A DNA stretch of 64,000 nucleotides from G965207335 sp965222825 (GCA_965222825.1 OZ244964.1:1453710-1517709); one strand, 5' to 3'. Numbered from the stretch's first letter, positions 35,132 through 42,999 are shown. Translations and numbers: made by a program. Notes: generated by a model not told the origin, from the letters alone.

Positions 35132-35587
35132 ATGTCAAAACATATTATACAGGGAGATTTAATCGCTTTAGCTAATAAGTTTGATGTTATAGTTCATGGT
35201 TGTAATTGTTTTAATACTATGGGTGCTGGAATTGCAAAACAAATTAAAGAAGTATTTCCTAGTGCATATATAGTTGACCAAACAACAATAAAAGGTGATA
35301 AAAGCAAGTTAGGTAAATTCTCAGTTGCTAAAATAGATGGTCTATATGTTATAAATGCTTATACTCAATATAACTTCACTGGTATAGGTATGAAGGCTGA
35401 TTATGGTGCAATAGAGAAAGTGTTTAATTCAATAAAAGAACAATATAGTGGTCTTAAAATTGCTTATCCTAAAATTGGAGCAGGCTTAGCAGAAGGTAAT
35501 TGGAGCATTATCCAAAAGATAATAGATAATATACTAATATATGAAGAACATACATTAGTATTATTTAAAAATGGCTCAAAAGGGTAA
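35132..35587 (+). CDS. Macro-domain protein (ADP-ribose binding/hydrolase)
   Basis: A 151-residue stand-alone macro domain: VIVHGCNCFNTMGAGIAKQIK is the ADP-ribose-binding loop, and YPKIGAGLAEGNW is the second conserved loop. The FNTMGAGIA variant resembles the TARG1/DarG subgroup that removes ADP-ribose from nucleic acid or protein. No DarT-like ADP-ribosyltransferase is encoded next to it, so the substrate is unknown. It could counter host or rival ADP-ribosylating defences (inference). Confidence 0.88.
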   Translation: MSKHIIQGDLIALANKFDVIVHGCNCFNTMGAGIAKQIKEVFPSAYIVDQTTIKGDKSKLGKFSVAKIDGLYVINAYTQYNFTGIGMKADYGAIEKVFNSIKEQYSGLKIAYPKIGAGLAEGNWSIIQKIIDNILIYEEHTLVLFKNGSKG

Positions 35588-35611
35588 ATAGCTAAACCGC
35601 CTAAGCGGTTG

Positions 35612-35660
35612 AAGGGTAAGGGGCAGATTTTTGCTTAAGCAAAAATCCTTACCCTTTTTT
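35612..35660 (+). terminator. Terminator after macro-domain gene
   Basis: AAGGGTAAGG (35612-21) pairs with CCTTACCCTT (35647-56), with an inner ATTTTTGCTT/AAGCAAAAAT stem, followed by TTTTTT. Confidence 0.8.
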
Positions 35661-35664
35661 AGAG

Positions 35665-35860
35665 CAAATACCTCGCCTCATTAAATGAGTTCGGCTCGGT
35701 ATAAAGGGTAGCAAATTTACACTTAAATGTATAATTTGCTGTAAAGGGCTTTTTTTTGCATAATAAAAAGACTTTGGGAAGGTAAGGCAAGTCTTATTAT
35801 GCAAAAAAAAGTAAAAGGCATGCTATAAGCGTAAAATAGCTCAGTAATATGCTTTTTAGA
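35665..35860 (+). ncRNA. Candidate structured non-coding RNA A
   Basis: Four consecutive hairpins fill this gene-free stretch: ATACC...GGTAT (35668-35702), GCAAATT/AATTTGC (35711-39), TGCATAATAA/TTATTATGCA with inner AGACTT/AAGTCT (35757-35803), and a terminator-like AAAAGGCAT/ATGCTTTTT (35813-57). The third hairpin's apical region contains TTTGGGAAGG, shared with candidate RNA B. No promoter is assigned. Confidence 0.5.
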
Positions 35861-35919
35861 AGTTTTTATTGTAATTAGTGTTAAAATAAATTATATATTC
35901 ACACCTAAGGGTGTTAATA

Positions 35920-36034
35920 CCAACCATGCAAACAATACTAATGATGAATTAGTATCAGGTTGGCAAGCGATGAGCTTGATGTTTGCACTAAGCCCACAGG
36001 GAGATATTTATCCCTGTATGGGATAAATATCTCC
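35920..36034 (+). promoter_or_regulatory. Structured 5' leader L7 (full-length, perfect pseudoknot)
   Basis: CCAACC (35920-25) pairs with GGTTGG, around the CAAG-CGATGAG-CTTG hairpin. In P3 the loop AGATATTTAT (36002-11) is perfectly complementary over 10 bp to ATAAATATCT (36023-32). A T run and the AAAAAGGAG RBS of the DUF3275 gene follow. Confidence 0.75.
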
Positions 36035-36065
36035 TTTTTAAATCAAAACACAAAAAGGAGTAACA

Positions 36066-36590
36066 ATGTATAAAACTAAAGGAAACTTAATAATCAAAAC
36101 ATTTAATGGCAAATATGGAAGTTTTGCCATTGGCTCATTAGAAACCACCGAGGGAACTTATGAGGTTAAGCAGTCAGAATTAGAGCAATATGAGGAAGGG
36201 ACATATAGTGGTAAATTTGTTATATCTGATATTTTCTTAAGCCATTCTAATTTTGGCGGACAACACAAATCAATTATAGCGATATGTGCAACACTATCTT
36301 CTATCAAACTTGATAGTGCTGACTTAGGTCCTGTTGAAAATGTTGTTGAACAAGACCCAATAGAAGAAGCACAAAAAACTAATGTGGCTGAAATTGATAA
36401 AGCAGATGAAATAGACACAGTAGAAGAGCATCCATTACTAGATGCACAACAATTAAAGGCATTTAATGCTAAAAATTCAGTTGAGCTTGACCCAACAGAT
36501 AGGGCTAAACTGCGTCAATGTATTGATTTTCTAAAAGACAATAACTACAAATATGATTTTAAAAATCAAATTTGGAATTTTAATAAATAA
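36066..36590 (+). CDS. DUF3275 family ICE protein (STY4535-like)
   Basis: A 174-residue protein: GNLIIKTFNGKYGSFAIGSLETTEGTYEVK...LEQYEEGTYSGKFVISDIF is the DUF3275 domain, restricted to this ICE class and usually found near DUF3577. An acidic linker (DPIEEAQK...EIDTVEEHPLL) leads to a C-terminal module ending YKYDFKNQIWNF, related to that of the DUF3577 protein. Role unknown. Preceded by the clearest pseudoknot leader (L7). Confidence 0.82.
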   Translation: MYKTKGNLIIKTFNGKYGSFAIGSLETTEGTYEVKQSELEQYEEGTYSGKFVISDIFLSHSNFGGQHKSIIAICATLSSIKLDSADLGPVENVVEQDPIEEAQKTNVAEIDKADEIDTVEEHPLLDAQQLKAFNAKNSVELDPTDRAKLRQCIDFLKDNNYKYDFKNQIWNFNK

Positions 36591-36598
36591 CAAAAAAA

Positions 36599-36670
36599 AG
36601 AGGCTGTTACTCAGTAGTAGCCTCTGTTAAATAGTTTTATTAAAAACTATTTAACAGAGGCTTTTATTTT
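36599..36670 (+). terminator. Terminator with alternative upstream hairpin
   Basis: AGAGGCT (36599-605)/AGCCTCT (36619-25) forms one hairpin. The second arm also belongs to the longer stem GCCTCTGTTAAATAGTTT/AAACTATTTAACAGAGGC (36620-36661), followed by T-rich sequence. The two structures are mutually exclusive. Confidence 0.65.
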
Positions 36671-36724
36671 AGGTCTCTACCTGCAAATTACTATATCCCA
36701 TAGAAGTTTGCTAATTAAGCAACT

Positions 36725-36930
36725 GACCGTAGTTGAAGAAAAAAGACGGTCCCCTTTGTGTGCCTAGCATAAATTAGAGCATGCATTAAATAATGATCTT
36801 GGACCCCACAATGTAAGGTCGGTTTATAAAAGTAATTTTTGGGAAGGAATTACGAATAAACTATGGGGTATAGTTATGACTTAATGTCATAATCAAAGAG
36901 CGTTTAGAATAAAAAATTTTATTCTAAACA
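36725..36930 (+). ncRNA. Candidate structured non-coding RNA B
   Basis: In the gene-free stretch 36671-37060: GACCGT/ACGGTC (36725-51); a nested hairpin CCCCA/TGGGG, GTTTAT/ATAAAC, GTAATT/AATTAC (36804-36868) whose apical loop is TTTGGGAAGG (36838-47); and an IR GTTTAGAATAAA/TTTATTCTAAAC (36902-29). The loop sequence is identical to that in candidate RNA A. Confidence 0.45.
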
Positions 36931-36975
36931 ACTTAAACAAAATAGATAAATTTTAAATTTATCATATATCAAAAA

Positions 36976-37033
36976 GCAACCTCTTATTAGAGGTTGCACC
37001 AAAGTTTATTTTTAGTAAATTTTGGTGCAACCT
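36976..37033 (+). repeat. Overlapping alternative hairpins
   Basis: GCAACCTCT/AGAGGTTGC (36976-84/36989-97), and AGGTTGCACCAAA pairing instead with TTTGGTGCAACCT (to 37033). Three segments allow two exclusive folds, just before leader L8. Confidence 0.55.
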
Positions 37034-37060
37034 TTAAATTCACACCTAAGGGTGTTAATA

Positions 37061-37175
37061 CCAACCATGCAAACAATACTAATGATGAATTAGTATCAGG
37101 TTGGCAAGCGATGAGCTTGATGTTTGCACTAACCCACAGGGCGATACTTTTACCCTATTGGGCGAATATATCTCC
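37061..37175 (+). promoter_or_regulatory. Structured 5' leader L8 (full-length)
   Basis: CCAACC/GGTTGG, TGCAAACA/TGTTTGCA and CAAG-CGATGAG-CTTG as in L4. P3 is CCCACAGGG/CCCTATTGGG, with partial loop complementarity (9 of 12). Confidence 0.65.
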
Positions 37176-37211
37176 GCTGTGATTTTTTTAAATAACATAG
37201 GAGATACAAAA

Positions 37212-37409
37212 ATGTCTAAAAAAATCTTAATACTCCTATGCAGGAGTATGAAAATAATAGAATTAATTTTATGTATAGGTATTGTAGATTTAATTTTTCA
37301 ATTTATATGTAAATTAGTTTTTAGTTTTGTTAAAACACTAATAAAAGTTGGCTTAAAAAGACAAACTGGCAGAGCGGTATTATTTGGTTCTAAAATTAAG
37401 CTAAAATAG
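37212..37409 (+). CDS. Small basic membrane protein (65 aa)
   Basis: ATG 37212; the longer in-frame extension upstream is leader L8. The 65-residue product has one long hydrophobic helix (IIELILCIGIVDLIFQFICKLVFSFV) and a basic tail (KVGLKRQTGRAVLFGSKIKLK). Family not recognised. Support: leader, RBS and conserved spacing. Confidence 0.5.
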   Translation: MSKKILILLCRSMKIIELILCIGIVDLIFQFICKLVFSFVKTLIKVGLKRQTGRAVLFGSKIKLK

Positions 37410-37487
37410 TATTTTATAACTTATAGTGATGATAAAGTATGTATAAAGATATTTTTATTAGTTAAATAAGTTTATTAACAAAAATAA

Positions 37488-37527
37488 ACCCATAAGGGAT
37501 AATAAATCCCTTATGGGTAATATTGTC
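37488..37527 (+). promoter_or_regulatory. Leader L9 (P3 type) before helicase
   Basis: ACCCATAAGGGAT/ATCCCTTATGGGT is a perfect 13-bp stem with a 5-nt loop. GATAATA (37498-504) can pair with TATTGTC (37521-27), which would compete with the top of the stem. Confidence 0.55.
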
Positions 37528-37561
37528 TCTTATTTTATTAAAAAACATAAAGGAGACAATT

Positions 37562-39853
37562 ATGCAAGAAACACAAGAAGAAATACCAAAGCAAGCCAAC
37601 AATACACTATCTATACAAGATTTTGTTGCTGAGTTTGGTGATAGCCTACTAGATAAGGTTGCAAAACAAATACCACCAGTTTTTAATGGTGATTATGCAC
37701 AGAATTGGGATTATATTATGGATAATCTCAAACGCAAACCATTTGCGGCACAAAAAGAAGTTATAGCAGCTATTGCAACATTATTGTTTGTTAAAAACCA
37801 ACAGGCAAGCGTTATTAATGCTGAAATGGGTACAGGTAAAACTATAATGGCAATATCATTAGCGGCTATTGCTACTAATGAGGGTTATTGCCGTAATTTA
37901 GTTTTATCTCCACCGCATTTAGTATATAAATGGCGTAGAGAAATACTAGATACCATACCAGATGCTAAGGTAGTAGTATTAAATGGACCAGATGCACTTA
38001 GTAAGTTATTAACATTACGCAATGAAATTAAATCCGGTAAGCATAAAAAATCACTACTGCCTTGTTTTTATATATTAGGTAGAGTTAGAATGCGTATGGG
38101 CTTTAATTGGAAGTCTATTACTAGAAAAAACTTAGTTCCTGTTTTTCAAGAAAAGGAATATAAATACGACCCCGTAAAAGTTGTAAAATTTATAAAAGCA
38201 TCTACTTGTACTAACTGTGGCAAGCCTCAATATGATAATGGCAGGCAAATTATTTGCGAGATAACAACTGAAAAACGCATTAAATGTCAGCATTGTGGTG
38301 ATAATTTATGGTCGTTAGTGCGTGCTAAAAAGAAAAAACAAACTGAAAAAGAAATCTTAAAAACTGCTCTTTGCCAAATACCAACTATTGGCAAAAAAAC
38401 AGCAGGTAAATTATTAGATAAATTTGGCACAAGCATGGTTAAAGATATGCTAGCAGATAATGTTTATCAATTTATAAACCTTATGGATGAAAATGGAGAG
38501 TTAGTTTTTTCTGATAGACAAGCAAATAGAATTGAACGCTCACTTGCTAAGACTGAGTTTAGTTTCGGTCAAGGCGGTTATCAATTAACAGAATTTATTA
38601 AACGATACTTACCTAATAAATTTTTTGATTTGCTTATTGTTGATGAAGGGCATGAGTATAAAAATGGCGACTCAGCACAAGGTCAAGCAATGGGTGTATT
38701 AGCAAGTAAAACTAAAAAGTCTTTATTACTAACAGGCACACTGATGGGTGGTTATGCATCAGATTTATTTTATTTGTTATGGCGTTTAAATCCCAATAAA
38801 ATGATTAATTGCGGGTTTGTAGCTAATGCTAATAATAGTTTAGGTTCTGCTTCTCTTGCCTTTATGAGAAAACACGGAGTTTTAAAAGATACTTATTCTG
38901 AGACGAATAGCGGCTCTTATAAAACTGCAAGAGGAACAAAAACTACAATTCGCACTACAAAAGCACCCGGATTTGGTCCTCAGGGCATTGTTGAACATAT
39001 TTTGCCTATAACTGCATTTTTAAAATTAAAAGATATTGGTCAAAATGTTTTACCTGCTTATACAGAAAACATTATCAATGTTGAAATGACAAATATGCAA
39101 AATGAAATCTATAAAGATATGTCTGAAAAATTAAGTACTGCATTAAAAGCAGCATTAAGAGAGGGAGATGTGAGTTTGCTTGGAGTGGTACTTAATGTAT
39201 TATTGAGATGGCCAGATACTGCCTTTACAAAAGAAATAGTAAATAATCCTAGAACAAGGAAGTTGATATTATTTCAAAAAGCAATATTTAGCGAAAATGA
39301 GTTATCGCCTAAAGAGAAGGAGGTTATTGAATACATAAAACAAGAAAAACTAGTTAATCGTAGAGTTTTAGTCTATACCACTTATACTGGTAGAAGAGAT
39401 ACTGCATCTAGGCTAAAACGCTTGTTTGAACAAAATAACTTTAAAACAGCTGTGCTTCGTTCAACTGTTGGCACTGATAAAAGAGAGGATTGGATTATTG
39501 ACCAAGTAGATAAAAATATAGATGTTATGATATGTAATCCAGAGCTTGTAAAAACAGGTTTAGATTTGTTGGACTTTCCAACTATTATATTTATGCAGAC
39601 TGGCTATAATGTTTATACTGTGCAACAGGCATCAAGACGCAGTTGGCGTATTGGACAAACCCAAGATGTTAAAGTAGTATTTTTTGGTTTTAAAGATACC
39701 GCTCAAACATCGTGCATGAAGTTAATGGGTAAAAAAATAGCTGTTGCTCAATCTACATCTGGTGATATTCCTGACAATGGGCTAGACTCTCTCAATACAG
39801 AGGAGCAGTCTATCGAAATGGAGTTAGCTAAACAACTAATAAAAGGCAAGTAA
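37562..39853 (+). CDS. SNF2-like superfamily 2 helicase of ICE
   Basis: Start at ATG 37562 after AAAGGAGACAATT. The 763-residue product has Walker A AEMGTGKT near residue 85, a variant motif II VDEGHEY near 360, an LLTGTLMGG motif III region, and a helicase C-terminal lobe ending QQASRRSWRIGQTQDVKVVFF, typical of SNF2 ATPases. Between motifs I and II there is an inserted zinc ribbon (CTNCGKP...CQHCGDN) and a helix-hairpin-helix-like segment (CQIPTIGKKTAGKLLDKFG). Conserved neighbour of DUF6094 methyltransferases in this ICE class, so probably acts on element DNA. Confidence 0.88.
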   Translation: MQETQEEIPKQANNTLSIQDFVAEFGDSLLDKVAKQIPPVFNGDYAQNWDYIMDNLKRKPFAAQKEVIAAIATLLFVKNQQASVINAEMGTGKTIMAISLAAIATNEGYCRNLVLSPPHLVYKWRREILDTIPDAKVVVLNGPDALSKLLTLRNEIKSGKHKKSLLPCFYILGRVRMRMGFNWKSITRKNLVPVFQEKEYKYDPVKVVKFIKASTCTNCGKPQYDNGRQIICEITTEKRIKCQHCGDNLWSLVRAKKKKQTEKEILKTALCQIPTIGKKTAGKLLDKFGTSMVKDMLADNVYQFINLMDENGELVFSDRQANRIERSLAKTEFSFGQGGYQLTEFIKRYLPNKFFDLLIVDEGHEYKNGDSAQGQAMGVLASKTKKSLLLTGTLMGGYASDLFYLLWRLNPNKMINCGFVANANNSLGSASLAFMRKHGVLKDTYSETNSGSYKTARGTKTTIRTTKAPGFGPQGIVEHILPITAFLKLKDIGQNVLPAYTENIINVEMTNMQNEIYKDMSEKLSTALKAALREGDVSLLGVVLNVLLRWPDTAFTKEIVNNPRTRKLILFQKAIFSENELSPKEKEVIEYIKQEKLVNRRVLVYTTYTGRRDTASRLKRLFEQNNFKTAVLRSTVGTDKREDWIIDQVDKNIDVMICNPELVKTGLDLLDFPTIIFMQTGYNVYTVQQASRRSWRIGQTQDVKVVFFGFKDTAQTSCMKLMGKKIAVAQSTSGDIPDNGLDSLNTEEQSIEMELAKQLIKGK

Positions 39854-39867
39854 ACTAGCCTTTTTAA

Positions 39868-39906
39868 ACCCCACAGGGAGACTTAACTCCCTCGTGGGTT
39901 AAGTCT
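39868..39906 (+). promoter_or_regulatory. Leader L10 (P3 pseudoknot only)
   Basis: CCCAC...GGGAG/CTCCC...GTGGG stem. Loop AGACTTAA (39879-86) is complementary to TTAAGTCT (39899-906). A T-rich run and AAAGGAGA RBS follow. Confidence 0.65.
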
Positions 39907-39941
39907 TCTTTATTTTTTTTAAAAATATAAAGGAGATAATT

Positions 39942-40550
39942 ATGTCAACAGCTAATTTTTATACAGAAAATGCTGACAGTATTTATGCCGTCAAATTAAA
40001 AGATGAGTTTGAATATGAGGGTTGCAAACAATATCTACTAGAAAAAATACAGGAAGTCTTTAATAAATATGCAGAGGATAAGACTAATAATGAGGAGTGG
40101 TTTGATTCAAGTGGATTAGATTATCATGCTAAAACAGTTGCATCTTTATATTTTGATAAAGATTATGTTAGATGCAATAATGGCTATGTCTATATTCGTT
40201 ATGATATAGGGTTTAGAAGTGCTTATTATGAAGGATATAACTTTGATTTTAAAAGAACTATTGAGATTGATGGAACTGAGTTTGACTTAGAGGATATATC
40301 TATTACATTATTACAAGAACATCTTGATATAAGTTATTATTATTGGCACTCTCATATACCGCCATCAGATAAATACACAGGTTGGATAGTTAACTATATT
40401 ACTAAAACTTGTGTAGATACTGAGCAAAAATTAAATAAAATTTTTGCAGATATCTGTGAACATAATCTAAGTGTATTTGCACATTTTAGTAATGGAGAGA
40501 GTGTATATGTAGAAGCAAATAGCGTTAGAGCTGCTGTTGCACCTGTTTAG
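39942..40550 (+). CDS. Hypothetical protein (202 aa)
   Basis: A 202-residue soluble acidic protein rich in Tyr, Asp and Glu (NADSIYAVKLKDEFEYEGCKQYLLEKIQEVFNKYAED; YYYWHSHIPPSDKYTG). No motif recognised. It has its own leader L10 and RBS and is followed 11 bp later by another small gene, so the two form a unit. Confidence 0.6.
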   Translation: MSTANFYTENADSIYAVKLKDEFEYEGCKQYLLEKIQEVFNKYAEDKTNNEEWFDSSGLDYHAKTVASLYFDKDYVRCNNGYVYIRYDIGFRSAYYEGYNFDFKRTIEIDGTEFDLEDISITLLQEHLDISYYYWHSHIPPSDKYTGWIVNYITKTCVDTEQKLNKIFADICEHNLSVFAHFSNGESVYVEANSVRAAVAPV

Positions 40551-40561
40551 AGGAGAATAAA

Positions 40562-40801
40562 ATGTTGAAAAATTTAAAACCAGTAAAAGGAAAATTACCC
40601 AAAAATTTTGTAAAAGCAGTGGACTGGCTAAAAAGACCATATATTAGAATATGTGAGTTTGAATATCAGCGACTACTCAAAGATAAATATGATTTTTACA
40701 ATTACAAGGGTCAAATAGTGACTTTTGGCGGTGCTGACGAAGGATATGCTTTAATGCCTATAAGGGCAGATATTATTAAACTTCATAAATTAGGAATGTA
40801 A
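40562..40801 (+). CDS. Small hypothetical protein (79 aa)
   Basis: A 79-residue basic protein (LKNLKPVKGKLPKNFVKAVDWLKRPYIRICEFEYQRLLKDKYDF...). RBS GAGGAG is at the end of the previous gene. Not recognised. A degenerate P3-like hairpin (about 40812-40840) and a strong terminator follow directly. Confidence 0.55.
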   Translation: MLKNLKPVKGKLPKNFVKAVDWLKRPYIRICEFEYQRLLKDKYDFYNYKGQIVTFGGADEGYALMPIRADIIKLHKLGM

Positions 40802-40847
40802 AAACACATGGAACCTACAGGGAGGGTATATCGTCCCGTTACTAACT

Positions 40848-40873
40848 AAAAAGCCAGTAAATACTGGCTTTTT
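40848..40873. terminator. Bidirectional terminator
   Basis: AAAAAGCCAGTA/TACTGGCTTTTT, a 12-bp perfect stem with T/A runs on both sides, between convergent genes. Confidence 0.85.
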
Positions 40874-40893
40874 AGTTTTATTATTATGTGGTA

Positions 40894-41052
40894 TTAAGAA
40901 CCAGTGTAACCATTACGCTGTGCATTGGCTAAACAATCAGAACGATTTTTATATCCTTCTGATGATGCCCCAACAATTTTTCCGTTTGATGCTGTTCTGC
41001 GCCAACGCCATTCACCAGAATTATCTGTATATATTTCCCATTTATCATCCAT
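40894..41052 (-). CDS. DUF1508/YegP-like small protein
   Basis: A 52-residue minus-strand ORF: WEIYTDNSGEWRWRRTASNGKIVGASSEGYKNRSDCLANAQ, a single DUF1508 repeat (a beta-beta-alpha unit, usually found as tandem pairs in YegP). RBS AGGAG lies eight bases upstream of the ATG. Function of the family is unknown. Convergent with the upstream cluster through the bidirectional terminator. Confidence 0.8.
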   Translation of the reverse strand: MDDKWEIYTDNSGEWRWRRTASNGKIVGASSEGYKNRSDCLANAQRNGYTGS

Positions 41053-41182
41053 AGATTACTCCTATTTACGCCTTCTGCGATAAATATTAAACAGAAAGAC
41101 AGCTTACATTATACACTTTTTTATATAAAATGGCAAAATAGTTTCTTAAATCGTTAATTAAAAAATAAACTAATAAATATGA

Positions 41183-41336
41183 TATAATCAACATTTCTAA
41201 GCATCGTTTTAGATGTTACAACCCGTGCAAACATATTGCTAACGATGAGTTAGTGATATAGGTTGGCAGCGATGAGCTGATTGTTTGCAATAACCCGCAG
41301 GGAATATATTTACCCTGATGGGTTAATGTATACTTT
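41183..41336 (+). promoter_or_regulatory. Promoter -10 and structured 5' leader L12 (full-length)
   Basis: TATAAT (41183-88) lies upstream of CAACC (41219-23)/GGTTG (41261-65). P1 is TGCAAACA/TGTTTGCA (41226-33/41282-89). Two hairpins inside P1 both carry a CGATGAG loop (41243-49 and 41270-76). P3 is CCCGCAGGG/CCCTGATGGG; loop-3' pairing is partial. Confidence 0.7.
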
Positions 41337-41370
41337 CTGTGATTTTTAATATAATAACAAGGAGGTATAT

Positions 41371-41595
41371 ATGAATGGAGTTCCCATGGATACTTTATCA
41401 ATAGCAAAATCTTTACAAGAAGCTTGTTTTAAAGCAGAAAAAGCAGAGCCAATAGCACAATGGTTTAGTGGTTATTCTAATATTGCCACTAAGGATTTTG
41501 TGCATAATGAAATATCAAAACTATCCGCTCGTATGATGATAACAGCAATAGCACTAACTAGTGTTATTATTGCGGCATTTAGTTATCTAAAATAA
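41371..41595 (+). CDS. Small coiled-coil membrane protein (DUF1640-like), paralog 3
   Basis: A 74-residue protein: MDTLSIAKSLQEACFKAEKAEPIAQ resembles the N-terminus of paralog 1, then ATKDFVHNEISKLSARM and a C-terminal helix (MITAIALTSVIIAAFSYL). The RBS AAGGAGG lies six bases before the ATG at 41371. It is preceded by the full-length leader L12, and the 59608 paralog also has a CGATGAG leader. Confidence 0.65.
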   Translation: MNGVPMDTLSIAKSLQEACFKAEKAEPIAQWFSGYSNIATKDFVHNEISKLSARMMITAIALTSVIIAAFSYLK

Positions 41596-41626
41596 TCTTA
41601 CGCTATTTTTATATAGCATTTCAACA

Positions 41627-41665
41627 ACCCACAGGGAATTTTTAGTCCTGTCGGGTTAATCATTT
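41627..41665 (+). promoter_or_regulatory. Leader L13 (P3 type, weak pseudoknot)
   Basis: ACCCACAGG/CCTGTCGGGT stem followed by a TTTTCTTG stretch. The loop pairs only weakly with the 3' segment. It precedes the gene at 41693. Confidence 0.45.
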
Positions 41666-41692
41666 TCTTGTGGTCTTTAAAGGAGCAATAAA

Positions 41693-42133
41693 ATGAGTAT
41701 TATAAGAAATGAAACAACCTTTATATGTGGTTCTAGTTCTATTAAGAATTTAGACAACAATATAAAACAAAGATTAGACAGCATAATGTCGGTTGGTATA
41801 AATATTGTTTTAGGCGAATACAATAATTTTGATTATTTACTACAAGATTATTTAACTAAGGCACGATACGATAGAGTGTGTATTTATTATTCTAGGAAAA
41901 GATGCAGACATAATCTTAATAATTGGCAAACAAAGCATATTAAAGCTGTTAATTTTTTCGGCAAAATTACACGAACGGATGAAGAAATAGCAATGATTAA
42001 TGACGCTAATTATGGTTTGGTAATTTGGGATAGTAAAAGTATGGGTGCTGAGTTTAATATAGACTATATGGTATCTAAAAATAAAAAAGTAGCTGTTTAT
42101 AAAACTGATACAAAGCGTTTTGTATGGTATTAG
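41693..42133 (+). CDS. Rossmann/SLOG-like nucleotide-binding protein
   Basis: A 146-residue protein: TTFICGSSSIKNLDNNIKQRLDSIMSVGINIVLGEYNNFDYLLQDYL and INDANYGLVIWDSKSMGAEFNIDYMVSKNKKVAVY have the layout of nucleoside-deoxyribosyltransferase/SLOG-type Rossmann folds (CGS near the first strand, VIWD.KS.G near the fourth). Such domains can bind or hydrolyse nucleotide ligands and occur in conflict systems. Substrate unknown. It has its own P3-type leader. Confidence 0.6.
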   Translation: MSIIRNETTFICGSSSIKNLDNNIKQRLDSIMSVGINIVLGEYNNFDYLLQDYLTKARYDRVCIYYSRKRCRHNLNNWQTKHIKAVNFFGKITRTDEEIAMINDANYGLVIWDSKSMGAEFNIDYMVSKNKKVAVYKTDTKRFVWY

Positions 42134-42189
42134 ATGTTAATGTTATAAGTTAAAAGTATATCACTAATTATATAATTAGTGATTTTTAG

Positions 42190-42226
42190 ACCCACAAGGG
42201 ACACACTCCCTTGTGGAGTGGTCTCT
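42190..42226 (+). promoter_or_regulatory. Leader L14 (P3 pseudoknot only)
   Basis: CCACAAGGG/CCCTTGTGG is a perfect 9-bp stem (42192-200/42208-16). Loop CACT (42204-07) pairs with AGTG (42217-20) and can extend with one bulge to GGGAC/GTCTC. A run of eight Ts and AAGGAG follow. Confidence 0.6.
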
Positions 42227-42248
42227 TGTTTTTTTTAAGGAGACTATT

Positions 42249-42782
42249 ATGGGAGCATATTTAAGGTGTAAGTTGGTAAACCCAACACAAGCGGCAGAGG
42301 CTGATAAATTTTTGATGTCTTTACCAGAAAATCAACAATTATTAAATATAAAGTATGGAGTGTTAATTATTTCACAAAAAGATATAGATTATGTTGATAA
42401 CAATTATAAAGATTATGTTGTTTACAAGCCAGATACGCCAGAGGAGCAACTAAAACATAAACTATCTATCATGGCAATGTTAAATGAACAAATTGCTAGA
42501 TGTGATTATAAAGTAAGCGGTATTTGCTTTGATGATACAGGTATGACCGACTTATATTTTTTTAATTTATTAACATCAATATTTGTCAAATTTAACAATA
42601 AGTTTAAAACAAAGTATCTAGCTAGTTCTTGTGCTTTTAGTTTAGACTTTGATTATTTTAGTTTACAAAATATGAAAGACATAACACAAAATGGTATTTT
42701 ATTATCTGGTAAAAGTGTTAATCCAAGTAAATATAATAAGCTAAAAAAAATGTTGCAAAACTCATTACATACACCATTGTAG
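42249..42782 (+). CDS. Hypothetical protein (177 aa)
   Basis: Start at ATG 42249 (RBS AAGGAGACTATT); the upstream in-frame ATG lies in leader L14. A 177-residue soluble protein (GAYLRCKLVNPTQAAEADKFLMSLPENQQL...; HKLSIMAMLNEQIARCDYKVSGICFDDTGMTDLYF). No family recognised. A terminator 95 bp downstream closes the accessory block. Confidence 0.6.
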   Translation: MGAYLRCKLVNPTQAAEADKFLMSLPENQQLLNIKYGVLIISQKDIDYVDNNYKDYVVYKPDTPEEQLKHKLSIMAMLNEQIARCDYKVSGICFDDTGMTDLYFFNLLTSIFVKFNNKFKTKYLASSCAFSLDFDYFSLQNMKDITQNGILLSGKSVNPSKYNKLKKMLQNSLHTPL

Positions 42783-42875
42783 AGTGTATTATGAGATTTA
42801 AAATATTTCTTTATATTTGAAGTTGGTTGTTGTAAAAAAATATATGAAAAAGATGTTGTGTTTCTATAATAAAAC

Positions 42876-42906
42876 AAAACACTCCCTAACAGTAGGGAGT
42901 GTTTTT
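42876..42906 (+). terminator. Terminator closing the leader-rich block
   Basis: AAAACACTCCCT/AGGGAGTGTTTT stem with TTTTT following. Confidence 0.85.
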
Positions 42907-42980
42907 ACCATCCCAAACCTGAGTCAAGTGCTAAACCAATTTTAAAACTATTTTTTAATTAAATTAATCATTTAATAAAC

Positions 42981-42999
42981 CACACCATTATTTGATGTG
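42981..42999 (+). promoter_or_regulatory. Palindromic operator-like site, copy 4 (traD operon)
   Basis: CACACC-N7-GATGTG ends 60 bp before the ATG at 43060. A -10-like TATTAT (43030-35) followed by AGTTTTTTA lies 30 bp downstream; the same arrangement recurs at 47144 and 55979. Confidence 0.65.

Noticed and set aside
36994..37182. 62-aa plus-strand ORF across leader L8
   Set aside because: It translates the conserved structured leader and would exist at each leader copy by sequence repetition; no RBS and no conservation at protein level.
30721..42250. Repeated leader sequences as an insertion element or integron attC-like sites
   Set aside because: The repeats are not flanked by terminal repeats or target duplications, their pairing segments covary, and each sits just before an RBS, which fits an RNA leader rather than a recombination site.
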